A stretch of DNA of 64,000 nt from UBA5794 sp963714375 (lineage in GTDB: Bacteria; Actinomycetota; Acidimicrobiia; Spongiisociales; UBA5794): contig CAVQOG010000002.1 in assembly GCA_963714375.1 (NCBI GenBank), forward strand, positions 178,019 through 242,018, in the 5' to 3' direction. A program made the position numbers and the translations under genes. This document shows positions 50,699 through 58,514 of the stretch, in pieces (within the stretch, counting starts at the first letter, position 1; each line of letters starts with the position of its first letter). The notes under the pieces are model-generated. The model made no database searches, was not told where the DNA came from, and saw only the letters and a program-made list of their open reading frames with translations.

Positions 50699-52429
50699 TT
50701 GGTATCGAACGCAAAGGCCAAGAGCGATGATCCGGCCTGGTTCGCCCGGATCATGCCGATCTTCCATTGGCTCCCCAACTACAACAAGTCGTGGCTGAAG
50801 GCCGACCTGATTGCCGGGCTCTCCGTATGGGCTTTGATGGTGCCGACCTCGCTCGGATACGCCACCATCAGCGGCGTGCCCGTTGAGTACGGCCTCTACG
50901 CGGCAGCTGCAGGTTTGATCGGTTTCGCGCTCTTCACGACATCGAAGCAGGTCACCCAAGGTCCAAGCTCATCAACTGCCGCGGTCCTAGGTGCGGCGGT
51001 CCTCGCGGTTGCTGCCTCCGGTTCGGAGGAAGCGATCCAACTGGCTGCTTCGATTGTTCTCGTCGCTGGTGCCCTGTTCGGTGTCATGTCCCTGTTGAAG
51101 ATGGGTTGGATCTCAGATTTCCTCGCGGCAAGCGTCCTCACAGGGTTCACGTTCGGCGTAGCGATCAATGTTGCGGCGGGTGAACTGTTCAAGATCACCG
51201 GCACAGAGAAGGGCGGCTCCAACAGCTGGCAGAAACTGTGGACATGGATCACGAGCCTGTCTGACGCCAACGGTTCCACCGTCGTCGTCGGTGTCGTGGC
51301 ACTCATCCTGGTGTTCGGGATCGGAGTATTCGCCCCCAAGGTCCCAGGTGCCCTCCTGGCCGTGGTTCTCGGCGTAGCGGCGACACGATTGTTTGACCTT
51401 GCTGACCGCGGTGTGGAGCTCATCGCAGAGGTCCCAAGCGGCCTCCCCTCCATGGTGCTTCCGAATATTGGGTTTATCGTCGACAACTTCGCGACCATCA
51501 TCGCCGCAGCGGTGGGTGTCCTGTTGATTGGGTTCTCGGTGACAACGGCCGCCGTTCGGGATTATGCCTCAAAGCACAACTACCGCATCGACATCAACCA
51601 GGAACTCCTTGCTCAAGGCGTGTCCAACGTATCGTCCGGCCTCTTCCAGGGGGTGTTTGTCAATGGAAGCCTCTCGAAGAGTCCTGTGAACGACCAAGCT
51701 GGCGCCAGATCTCAGGTATCCAACCTCTTCCAAGCCGTTCTTATCGTCCTGACTCTTCTGGTCCTGGCCCCATTGTTCTCTGACCTGCCTGAGGCCGTGC
51801 TCGGAGCGATCATCATCCAGGCCGTGGTCATGGGGATGATGGACGTCGGCGAGATGAAGCGCCTGTTCCACGTCAAACGCTTCGAGTTCTGGGTGGCAAC
51901 GGCAGCACTGCTCGGCGTCATGACGTTCGGCATTCTCGAGGGTGTCTTCATCGGAGTGGGCCTCTCGCTCATCTGGCTCATAGCGGTCGCCGCTCTTCCG
52001 TACATCCCCGAACTCGCTCGAAAGTCAGGTACTGAGGCGTTCTTCGATATCGAGAGTCACCCCGACGGTGAGACCTATCCGGGGCTTGCAATCCTCCGTT
52101 TCGACGGCGGCCTTTTCTTCGTCAACTCTGGTGCCCTCGGTGATCAGCTTCGAGACATCCGAGTCCGCGAAGGAGCTGATCTCAAAGGTGTGATCGTGAG
52201 CATGGAGGGTGTCAACTTCATCGATACCGAAGGTGCGGACACAATCAAGGAAATCGCCGAAGCCGGTGAGCAGCAAGGGATCGATCTCCACCTGGCCCGA
52301 GTGAAGTCCCAAGTGATCGACGTACTCGAACGCGACGGCGTGTTCGACGTCATGCCACGCGAACACATCCACACCGACATTGCGTCCGCCGTCAGGATGC
52401 ATGTTGCGAGAAACCCGCCCTCATCCTGA
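50699..52429 (+). CDS. SulP-family inorganic anion transporter 2 with STAS domain
   Basis: The open frame reaches 50420, but the region before about 50690 has no SulP similarity. The TTG at 50699 (GGAG 7 bases upstream) gives an N-terminus like SulP 1 (then MPIFHWLPNYNKSWLKADLIAGLSVWALMVPTSLGYATISGVPVEYGLYAA). It carries VTQGPSSSTAAVLGAAV, HNYRIDINQELLAQGVSNVSSGLFQGVFVNGSLSKS and a C-terminal STAS domain (GLAILRFDGGLFFVNSGALGDQL, VIVSMEGVNFIDTEGADTI). About 576 residues. It is a divergent pair with the ClC gene; both move anions and may share an osmotic or pH role. Confidence 0.9.
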   Translation: MVSNAKAKSDDPAWFARIMPIFHWLPNYNKSWLKADLIAGLSVWALMVPTSLGYATISGVPVEYGLYAAAAGLIGFALFTTSKQVTQGPSSSTAAVLGAAVLAVAASGSEEAIQLAASIVLVAGALFGVMSLLKMGWISDFLAASVLTGFTFGVAINVAAGELFKITGTEKGGSNSWQKLWTWITSLSDANGSTVVVGVVALILVFGIGVFAPKVPGALLAVVLGVAATRLFDLADRGVELIAEVPSGLPSMVLPNIGFIVDNFATIIAAAVGVLLIGFSVTTAAVRDYASKHNYRIDINQELLAQGVSNVSSGLFQGVFVNGSLSKSPVNDQAGARSQVSNLFQAVLIVLTLLVLAPLFSDLPEAVLGAIIIQAVVMGMMDVGEMKRLFHVKRFEFWVATAALLGVMTFGILEGVFIGVGLSLIWLIAVAALPYIPELARKSGTEAFFDIESHPDGETYPGLAILRFDGGLFFVNSGALGDQLRDIRVREGADLKGVIVSMEGVNFIDTEGADTIKEIAEAGEQQGIDLHLARVKSQVIDVLERDGVFDVMPREHIHTDIASAVRMHVARNPPSS

Positions 52430-52530
52430 GCCTTCGAGCGATGGGCACAATCGAGGTTTGCTACAGGGAGCCGCTCCTGATCTTGCATGTGCACTGAACC
52501 GGAATGTGAGACCTCCCTAATGAGATGTAG

Positions 52531-52761
52531 AGTTTCCAACTATGGAACGCTTGGGATGTCATCGAAGATATTCCAAACGACTCGGCTGCGGCACTGATCC
52601 TTATCGAGCACCACTGGGCCGTGGGGTTGCGCGACGCGGTGGCAAGTGCTGGCGGGGTACGCCTCAGCGACGGCTTCATAGATCCGATCGATCTCGTAGC
52701 GGTCGGTTTGGTTGGTGCAGCCGAAGCAGAAGATTACGAGGAACTAGCGAACGCCTTCTAG
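52531..52761 (+). pseudogene. 5'-truncated DUF6325-like stress protein fragment
   Basis: After a TAG at 52528 the frame reads WDVIEDIPNDSAAALILIEHHWAVGLRDAVASAGGVRLSDGFIDPIDLVAVG...EELANAF and stops at 52759-52761. The IPNDSAAALxLIEHHWAxxLRDA block and the GxxxPxDLVAxG tail match the C-terminal half of small actinobacterial DUF6325 proteins, usually about 150 residues. No start codon or ribosome site is present, so the 5' half seems lost. A short Arg-rich ORF follows, as often seen for this family. Confidence 0.6.
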
Positions 52762-52800
52762 AAGGCAGAACCGCAAACAACACTCAGAAGGAGGTGGAAC

Positions 52801-52860
52801 ATGCCCGCACCACGCAGAGTTGCACGACGGACGTCGCGACGCGCCGCGCGCCGACGCTGA
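52801..52860 (+). CDS. 19-residue arginine-rich peptide
   Basis: A near-perfect ribosome site (AGAAGGAGGTGGAAC) directly precedes an ATG encoding MPAPRRVARRTSRRAARRR and TGA. Ten of 19 residues are Arg. It lies 39 bases after the DUF6325-like fragment. In Actinobacteria that family is commonly followed by a small SHOCT-like or basic peptide gene starting MPxxRRxARR, so this may be a shortened version. It may also be a true membrane- or nucleic-acid-binding micropeptide. Confidence 0.5.
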   Translation: MPAPRRVARRTSRRAARRR

Positions 52861-52954
52861 GACAAACTCAGAAGATGGATCGAGACGAGATAGAAGGCCT
52901 GACGGGTGACTCCGGTTGCCCGCACAACGTGGGCTGGCATAGATGGGAGATGAA

Positions 52955-53359
52955 GTGGACAACGAAGCAAGTGGTTGGGCTATTGGCTGGACCGGTTTCG
53001 CCGGGATCATGATGGTGATGGGCGGCTTCTGGTGGATCATGTCTGGGATCGTCGCGCTCGCAAACGACACGTTCTACGTTGTCGGGCAGGAGTACATCTT
53101 CCAGTTCGACGTGTCAACCTGGGGATGGATTCATCTGCTATTCGGCATTGTCATGCTGCTGGCTGGGTTCTATCTGTTCACTGGAGCGGTGTGGGCGCGT
53201 ACGGTCGGCGTGATCGTCGCGGTGTTGATGGCCCTGGCTGCCTTTGCATGGCTGCCTTGGTATCCGGTGTGGGCGATCTTGTTCATCGTCGTCTCGGTCT
53301 TCGTGATCTGGGCACTGACGGCCCACGGAACCGACATCGTCGAGGCACGCAAGCTCTAG
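52955..53359 (+). CDS. DUF7144-type four-TM membrane protein
   Basis: The GTG at 52955 with GGGAG 5 bases upstream is preferred over the ATG at 52943. The 134-residue protein matches the actinobacterial DUF7144 pattern: WAIGWTGFAGIMMVMGGFWWIMSGIVAL, then YVVGQEYIFQFDVSTWGWIHLLFGIVMLLAGFYLFTG, VWARTVGVIVAVLMALAAFAWLPWYPVWAILFIVVSVFVIWALTAHG. Four TM helices with conserved Trp. These proteins often accompany general-stress genes; function unknown. Confidence 0.85.
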   Translation: MDNEASGWAIGWTGFAGIMMVMGGFWWIMSGIVALANDTFYVVGQEYIFQFDVSTWGWIHLLFGIVMLLAGFYLFTGAVWARTVGVIVAVLMALAAFAWLPWYPVWAILFIVVSVFVIWALTAHGTDIVEARKL

Positions 53360-53385
53360 GGAGCATATGAGACACCCAAAGTATC

Positions 53386-53441
53386 GGTGCACCTACTGAT
53401 CGCGAGAGTACGAGTCAACGGGCGAATGTCATCTCATTTCG
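53386..53441. repeat. 56-bp direct repeat, right copy
   Basis: It matches 48677-48732 with one mismatch. It starts 26 bases after the stop of the DUF7144 gene and ends before a GC-richer segment carrying the DUF1254 pair. The two copies bracket 4.65 kb containing the fic fragment, ClC, SulP 2 and small stress genes. Confidence 0.88.
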
Positions 53442-53551
53442 CGCTTCCTCGAAGAAGCCGAGGAGACGGCATCCCGTTCGGGGACCCCGACCGATCGAAG
53501 GCTCATCGGCACCAGCACGTTACGCTTCGCTAACCACAGCTTGGAGACACT

Positions 53552-54280
53552 GTGACAACTGACAACGACGAACAGTCCGTGCTCGTCACGGGTGAGAACA
53601 CCCACGGTGTGCATCACGCTGAGGTCCTCATCATGAACAAAGATGCGGACGGAGCCGGCGGGTTCGGCAGCTACTACAACTCCCTTGGGGTGGTCGACGA
53701 CGTCCCCGACATGGAGTTCGACGAGCGCTTCCGGGCCCTCGATCCGGAGAAGCTGCAGCACGAGTACGGAGGGGACGGCGTCCGATTCAACGGTCCGCGG
53801 CGTTTCCTGGCGGACCGGTTCACCGGGGAAGTCCTCGACGAGGGCAAGCACAGCATGCTCGGCCCCATTCCCATGTACCAGTGGGGCACCTTCGTCGTTC
53901 CTGATTTCGATGCGTTCATGGCCGGCAAGCAGATGCCCTACCACGAGACCGTCTCCAAGCGCACCACGACATGGTTCTTCAACGCCGGCTCGGAGGTGTA
54001 CGAGCTGGTGTCGCCCGACGGAATCGTGTTCGTCATGCAGAGCGCTTCTCTGGGGATCGACCCCGACAACACCGTGGACAAGCTGCCCACGCTCGGAGAT
54101 CGACTGTCGTTGCCCGAGGGATGGCAGTTCAGGGTCCGGACGCTCGCTGAGGAACTCGTGATGCCGGCCACCTACGACAGTGACCCGCCGAACACCATCG
54201 TTCTCGACGAGCTCGAGAACAACTACCAGCGCCTCCGCACCACGTTGGACTCGGGGATCAGCGCACCGGTCCTCGATTAG
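53552..54280 (+). CDS. hypothetical protein in a DUF1254 context
   Basis: A 242-residue soluble protein starting at GTG 53552 with GGAGACACT upstream. It has no signal peptide and many acidic and aromatic residues (FGSYYNSLGVVDDVPDMEFDERFRALDP, YHETVSKRTTTWFFNAGSEVYELVSPDGIVFVMQSASLGID, LGDRLSLPEGWQFRVRTLAEEL). The latter blocks resemble the beta-strands of cupin-like proteins, but I cannot place it. Together with the downstream DUF1254 gene it is GC-richer than its flanks, suggesting joint acquisition. Confidence 0.75.
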   Translation: MTTDNDEQSVLVTGENTHGVHHAEVLIMNKDADGAGGFGSYYNSLGVVDDVPDMEFDERFRALDPEKLQHEYGGDGVRFNGPRRFLADRFTGEVLDEGKHSMLGPIPMYQWGTFVVPDFDAFMAGKQMPYHETVSKRTTTWFFNAGSEVYELVSPDGIVFVMQSASLGIDPDNTVDKLPTLGDRLSLPEGWQFRVRTLAEELVMPATYDSDPPNTIVLDELENNYQRLRTTLDSGISAPVLD

Positions 54281-54309
54281 GCTCGGGCAACCAGAACGAA
54301 AGCGTGCGA

Positions 54310-54408
54310 ATGACCAGCACACCCATGGATCTCACGGGCGCCCGGGACGACGAGCAAGCCGAGTTCTTCGTGGCCACGCGGCTTGACGGGGGGCGGCCGC
54401 ATGCCTGA
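54310..54408 (+). CDS. short ORF between the two GC-rich genes
   Basis: ATG at 54310 encodes 32 residues (MTSTPMDLTGARDDEQAEFF...RLDGGRPHA) and ends inside the start of the next gene (8-base overlap). It lacks a clear ribosome site. It could be a translational-coupling leader or a relic of a larger gene; support is weak. Confidence 0.25.
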   Translation: MTSTPMDLTGARDDEQAEFFVATRLDGGRPHA

Positions 54409-55354
54409 CACGGTCACGGTCACGGTCGACAACTTCGTGCGGGCGGAGTCGAACCGGATGATGTCGAACCTCATGGCCGACGCTGAAGGCGTCAACCGCT
54501 GGCGGCACAACCGGGTGCCGACGCCGCTCGATCAGCAGACGGTGGTGCGCATGAACCGCGACACGCTGTACAGCTTCGCGGTGGTGGACTTGTTCGACGG
54601 CGCGGTCGTGACGATGCCCGACAGCGGTGACCGTTACGCCACGTTAATGGTGGTCAACCAGGACCACTTCATCCACCAGGTGCTGCGCACGCCCGGTGAG
54701 CACCGGTTGTCGATCGAGGACCACGGGACCAGGTACGTCTTGCTGGCAATGCGGGTGTTCGTCGATCCCGTCGACCCTGACGACGTCACCGCCGGCAACG
54801 CCGTGCAGGACGGCCTCGCTCTCACCGCCGGGTCGTCGGAGCCTTTGGTGATACCGGACTACGACCATGTGTCCTTCGCTGCGGTACGTGACGCGCTGGT
54901 CGCGCTCGGTCGGACCGTCGGGGGTACCGACGCCATGTTCGGCACCAGTGCGGACGTGGACCCGGTTCGTCACCTGATCGGCACTGCGATCGGTTGGGGC
55001 GGACTGCCCGCACAGGAGGCGACCTATCTGACGGTGGAGCCCGGGCTGCCGATCGGCGACTACCGCATCGTCGTGTCCGACGTCCCGGTCGACGCGTTCT
55101 GGTCGATCTCGGTGTACAACGCGGAGGGCTACTTCGACACCAGCGCCGACGGCGGGTACAGCATCAACAACGTGACCGCGGCGAAGGAGCCTGACGGCTC
55201 GGTCGTGGTCCACTTCGGTGGTTGTGGTGACGGTCGGGCGAACTGCCTCGGCCTGGTCGACGGGTGGAACTACACCGTCCGCCTGTACCAACCCCGGGCG
55301 GAGATCCTCGACGGCCGCTGGACCTTCCCGACGGTGGAACCACTCGGCTCGTGA
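54401..55354 (+). CDS. DUF1254/DUF1214-domain protein
   Basis: The ATG at 54401 gives 317 residues. The N-terminal DUF1254 part reads VDNFVRAESNRMMSNLMADAEGVNRWRHNRVPTPLDQQTVVRMNRDTLYSFAVVDLFDGAVVTMPDSGDRY. The C-terminal DUF1214 part includes GWGGLPAQEATYLTVEPGLPIGDYRIVVSDVPVDAFWSISVYNAEGYF and WNYTVRLYQPRAEILDGRWTFP. No signal peptide, although many relatives are secreted. DUF1254/1214 proteins are widespread and uncharacterised. High GC in codon position 3 compared with neighbours suggests horizontal gain. Confidence 0.85.
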   Translation: MPDTVTVTVDNFVRAESNRMMSNLMADAEGVNRWRHNRVPTPLDQQTVVRMNRDTLYSFAVVDLFDGAVVTMPDSGDRYATLMVVNQDHFIHQVLRTPGEHRLSIEDHGTRYVLLAMRVFVDPVDPDDVTAGNAVQDGLALTAGSSEPLVIPDYDHVSFAAVRDALVALGRTVGGTDAMFGTSADVDPVRHLIGTAIGWGGLPAQEATYLTVEPGLPIGDYRIVVSDVPVDAFWSISVYNAEGYFDTSADGGYSINNVTAAKEPDGSVVVHFGGCGDGRANCLGLVDGWNYTVRLYQPRAEILDGRWTFPTVEPLGS

Positions 55355-55663
55355 CCGTCGGCGCCGTCCGCGCTGTGCCGCCCGCTGGGTGAGAGACGAC
55401 CCGACGCGCAGCTCAAGCTTCTTCGGCCAGCTTGAAGAATGGGGCGCTTCGCGTTTCAGCGGGGTGTGACGGTGGCCCATCTACCTCAGGGTTTTCCAGC
55501 CGACCGGAATGGGATCGGTTAGGTATGGGCTCGTCAACTGGGATTGATAGTCCGAGCGTGCCGACGAGATCACGCAAGGCCACTATTCAGGTTTCCTTTG
55601 GTTGGCAATTGTTTAAGCTAAGTTTATTATGTAACCTTCACTACACCTGACGGGAGCCGAAGC
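55355..55663. other. intergenic region before fic
   Basis: About 310 bases. CAAGCT/AGCTTG arms (55413-55434) around TCTTCGGCC could form a short hairpin after the DUF1254 gene. Further right an AT-rich block (TTGTTTAAGCTAAGTTTATTATGTAACC, near 55608-55635) looks like the fic promoter. Nothing else stands out. Confidence 0.4.
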
Positions 55664-56944
55664 ATGGCTGAGTACGTACGGAAACGATGGGAGCCCCGAT
55701 TCGAGGGAATGACCCGTCGCGACCGAGGCGGCTGCAGCTACGACACCTACCTGCCCGATCCTCTCGCCGGATGGAACCTGATCCTGCCCGGCGACCTGGC
55801 CGCGGACATCGCCGATGCCGAAACCGCTATCCGGGACCTGAACCAGGCTGGGACGAGCCATGTCAGTCTCGACGGTCTCGCCCGATTTCTGCTCCGAGCC
55901 GAATCGGTCGCTTCCTCCAAGATTGAAGGGCTCGACGCCGGACCACGACGACTGGTCGAGGCGGAGGTCGCTCTCGCTCAGAGCGGGGAGACCGCCGATC
56001 ATGTCGCCGTCGAGGTCCTCGGCAACATCGCGGCGATGGAATCCGCCGTCGAACTGGGGATCCAGGCAGGACGAATCTCGTTGGCAGATCTATTGGAGAT
56101 TCACGAAGTCTTGATGGAGCGCTCACCAAGGCCGGAGCTCGGAGGAGTCGTTCGCGAACAGCAGAACTGGATAGGAGGCAGTTCCTACAACCCGTGCAGC
56201 GCGGTGTTCGTCCCACCACCACCAGAGCACGTCGATGGTCTTGTCCAAGACCTCATCAAGTATGTGAACGACGACGAGCACTCCCCCCTTGTGCAGGCCG
56301 CGATCGCCCACGCCCAGTTCGAGACCATCCACCCATTCGCCGACGGGAACGGACGGGTCGGGCGGGCACTGATTCACGTGATACTCCGACGGCGAGGGCT
56401 CTCCCCCACTTTCGTGCCACCCATCAGCCTCGTCCTCGCCACCTGGTCCGACGACTACATCACCGGCCTGACCGCCTTCCGACACCTTGATCCCGCAGAC
56501 AGTCCCGAGCGTTCATCGGCCGCCCACACGTGGCTGCGGACCTTCGCTGGTGCCGCCCTTCGAGCATGCAACGACGCTCAGATCTACGCCACACGAATCG
56601 ACGAGCTGGTCAGCCACTGGAGATCGAACCTCGGCACCGTCCGCAAGGGATCCGCTTTGGACTTGCTCATTGACATCCTCCCCGGAGTTCCACTCTTGAC
56701 TGTGGAATCAGCGGCTGGGCTCATCGACCGCTCCGACGTCGCCACCGGAGCAGCTATCAACCGCCTCGTCGCCACGGGAATCCTGACACAGCGGAACATC
56801 GGAAAACGGCGCTACCGGATCTTCGAAGCACCTTCCGTCCTCGAACTGTTCACCTCATTGGAACGCGCTCTCGCCAGCCTCAGCGGAGACACCGCAACCG
56901 ACGAACCGGTCCGGCCGGTGCCGCAACCTCCGCCCACACTGTGA
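55664..56944 (+). CDS. Fic-family protein (AMPylase type) with N-terminal inhibitory helix
   Basis: A 426-residue protein. A Fic_N-type region contains SSKIEG (about residues 84-89), matching the (S/T)xxxE(G/N) inhibitory motif that blocks ATP binding. The catalytic loop HPFADGNGRVGR (about 223-234) is fully conserved, preceded by the flap region YNPCSAVFVPPPPEHV. A C-terminal winged-helix segment (TVESAAGLIDRSDVATGAAINRLVATGIL) may bind DNA for autoregulation. Such class II proteins usually transfer AMP to proteins. GGGAGCCGAAGC precedes the ATG. A truncated near-identical copy lies at 48.7 kb. Confidence 0.92.
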   Translation: MAEYVRKRWEPRFEGMTRRDRGGCSYDTYLPDPLAGWNLILPGDLAADIADAETAIRDLNQAGTSHVSLDGLARFLLRAESVASSKIEGLDAGPRRLVEAEVALAQSGETADHVAVEVLGNIAAMESAVELGIQAGRISLADLLEIHEVLMERSPRPELGGVVREQQNWIGGSSYNPCSAVFVPPPPEHVDGLVQDLIKYVNDDEHSPLVQAAIAHAQFETIHPFADGNGRVGRALIHVILRRRGLSPTFVPPISLVLATWSDDYITGLTAFRHLDPADSPERSSAAHTWLRTFAGAALRACNDAQIYATRIDELVSHWRSNLGTVRKGSALDLLIDILPGVPLLTVESAAGLIDRSDVATGAAINRLVATGILTQRNIGKRRYRIFEAPSVLELFTSLERALASLSGDTATDEPVRPVPQPPPTL

Positions 56945-57097
56945 AAGCCAGCGAAGTCGCCGCGGGAAGAGTGGAGGAGGCAATGTTGAAACGGCACAGA
57001 CCTTCAAGAAAAGAGGAAGTTGTCAAGTTTGACCCTGTCCGCTGATCAATGGTCACCCTCGCCGCAACACGAGACCTCCTGCCCCCAGAGAATGCCG

Positions 57098-57520
57098 TCA
57101 GTCCCCCGGAGGTGGGGTTCTCATTGCCTGCGGGCCGTCTGTTCGTTTCAGGTTCCAGGGCCAGTCGCCCTCAACCTCAAGGATGAGCGCCCAACTCAAG
57201 AATGTCCGGATCACCACCAAGAGACCGAGCACGGCAGCGCTCTCCAAGGTGCCCTCCAGAGTCACCGTCTTGATCACGTCGGCCGCAATGAGTAGGTCCA
57301 AACCGATGAGCAAACCGCGGGCAATCACCTGCTTGAATCGGTCGACAGCTTCCAACGGCCCAGACCTGGTCCAAGTCGCGATGCCAACGACGATGGCAGT
57401 TGACAGCCCGACGACGATCGAGAAGATCGCGAGTACCTCTATCCACTCGACGACTTCGGCTGCCAATGCGAAATCACCGATATGAACGCCAGCATCGGTT
57501 GCGAGAGTCAATGGAATCAC
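57098..57520 (-). CDS. DUF1622-family membrane protein
   Basis: The frame opens at 57565; GTG at 57520 is the more natural start (VIPLTLATDAGVHIGDFALAAEVVEWI). Three TM helices follow: VLAIFSIVVGLSTAIVVGIAT, ARGLLIGLDLLIAADVIKTV and VLGLLVVIRTFLSWALILEVEGDWPW. The GLDLLIAADVIKTVTLExTLES and RTFLSWAL blocks are diagnostic of DUF1622. Function unknown. It is convergent with fic. Confidence 0.85.
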   Translation of the reverse strand: MIPLTLATDAGVHIGDFALAAEVVEWIEVLAIFSIVVGLSTAIVVGIATWTRSGPLEAVDRFKQVIARGLLIGLDLLIAADVIKTVTLEGTLESAAVLGLLVVIRTFLSWALILEVEGDWPWNLKRTDGPQAMRTPPPGD

Positions 57521-57637
57521 AGTCGCCCGATCATGTCGCTCTCCGGTCTCCCCAAGGTATCCCAACGCCGTCGCTACCGACCGTGCACGTCAAATCCACT
57601 CGCTGGCGATCCACCAATCCCTGAGCAGTCAACCGCT

Positions 57638-57907
57638 CTAGCTCGGACTCTCCTCGTCGCCGGGACCGACCTCTTCGTCGGGAATGCCCAACTCCTGCAT
57701 CGCCTCCTGCAAATCGGCGTCCTCAGGCTCCTCGGGTGAAACCCCGGTGTGCGCCTCAATGTCCTGGGCATTCTTGGCGCTCATCTTCTTCGTTCCAATG
57801 GCAACCATTCCGCCCACCAGCATGACCCGTTTGCGAGCCTGGCGCCTGCTCCGACGACGCGCACCACCCCTACCCGGACCCGGTCCTCGACCTCTCCCTG
57901 GCATCAT
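57638..57907 (-). CDS. small protein with basic N-terminus, one hydrophobic helix and acidic tail
   Basis: An 89-residue protein: a Gly/Arg-rich leader (MMPGRGRGPGPGRGGARRRSRRQARKR), a short hydrophobic stretch VMLVGGMVAIG, then KKMSAKNAQDIEAHTGVSPEE and an acidic end (DLQEAMQELGIPDEEVGPGDEE). This layout resembles small SHOCT-like actinobacterial stress proteins. It lies upstream of the DUF1622 gene on the same strand and may be cotranscribed. AAGGGAACGG precedes the ATG. Confidence 0.65.
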   Translation of the reverse strand: MMPGRGRGPGPGRGGARRRSRRQARKRVMLVGGMVAIGTKKMSAKNAQDIEAHTGVSPEEPEDADLQEAMQELGIPDEEVGPGDEESPS

Positions 57908-58242
57908 CCGTTCCCTTCATCGACAATCATGAGCACATCAGTCACCGACGCTCCGCCCAACACCTAGAGCACTGCCTGGAACCGTTGCTCCACAACACCC
58001 AACTCCACAAGAACCATCGCCGTCCTCCTCCAACACGCGTCACATATCAAAGAAAAATGGAACAAGAAGGTGGAACACAGGAACCGGACATCGTCGCCCA
58101 ACAACCGACACCGCGTCCCGAACCTGGAACACACCAATCAGAACCACAATGACCATCATGAACCGGAACAGCACAACAGACGGGACCGAAGCCACCGGTT
58201 CACGACTCGACCGTCGTAAGGGGTCGGAGGTTCGAAACGCGA
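57908..58242. other. intergenic stretch left of the tRNA fragment
   Basis: About 335 bases, AC-rich (repeated ACACC/AACCGGA-like tracts), no supported gene. It is likely ordinary chromosome flanking the integration scar. Confidence 0.45.
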
Positions 58243-58279
58243 GAAAACCGTTGGAAATGTAGGTATTCCAAGGGTTTTC
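58243..58279 (-). terminator. hairpin terminator downstream of the tRNA fragment
   Basis: Two 14-base arms (GAAAACCGTTGGAA and TTCCAAGGGTTTTC) pair with one mismatch around a 9-base loop. On the minus strand the hairpin follows the tRNA 3' end by a few bases and ends in GGTTTTC, as expected of a tRNA terminator. Confidence 0.6.
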
Positions 58280-58283
58280 TTCG

Positions 58284-58346
58284 TAGCGGGGGCAGGATTT
58301 GAACCTGCGACCTTCGGGTTATGAGCCCGTTCGGCCGATCCAGCTA
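58284..58346 (-). tRNA. 3' part of tRNA-Met(CAT), probable att scar
   Basis: The minus strand carries an anticodon arm CGGGCTCATAACCCG (anticodon CAT, GGG/CCC pairs as in initiator tRNA), a T arm GCAGGTTCAAATCCTGC and the 3' acceptor strand CCCCGCT-A. Upstream of AGCTGGATCGGCCG the sequence stops being tRNA-like: a 5' acceptor strand (AGCGGGG) and a D-stem partner are missing. It therefore cannot fold as a whole tRNA. A truncated 3' half is the usual product of site-specific integration into a tRNA gene. The missing 5' half would lie on the high-coordinate side, so the integrated DNA should extend to the right. Confidence 0.7.
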
Positions 58347-58514
58347 TACATTCCGTTCTGGGAGATGGGCCATACGTGTCAGCGGTAATGACTTCTCATC
58401 GTCACCTGTCGTCTCTCCCTATATCGCATCGTCTCGCGGACCAGATGCGGACCACGAAACACTACCGCCCACGATATGCGAGATGATGGCACCGGCTTTG
58501 CAGTCCGCGCTGAG

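Noticed and set aside
58284..58360. Intact tRNA-Met gene
   Set aside because: No 5' acceptor strand complementary to CCCCGCT and no D-stem partner for GCCG can be found upstream, so it cannot fold as a complete tRNA.
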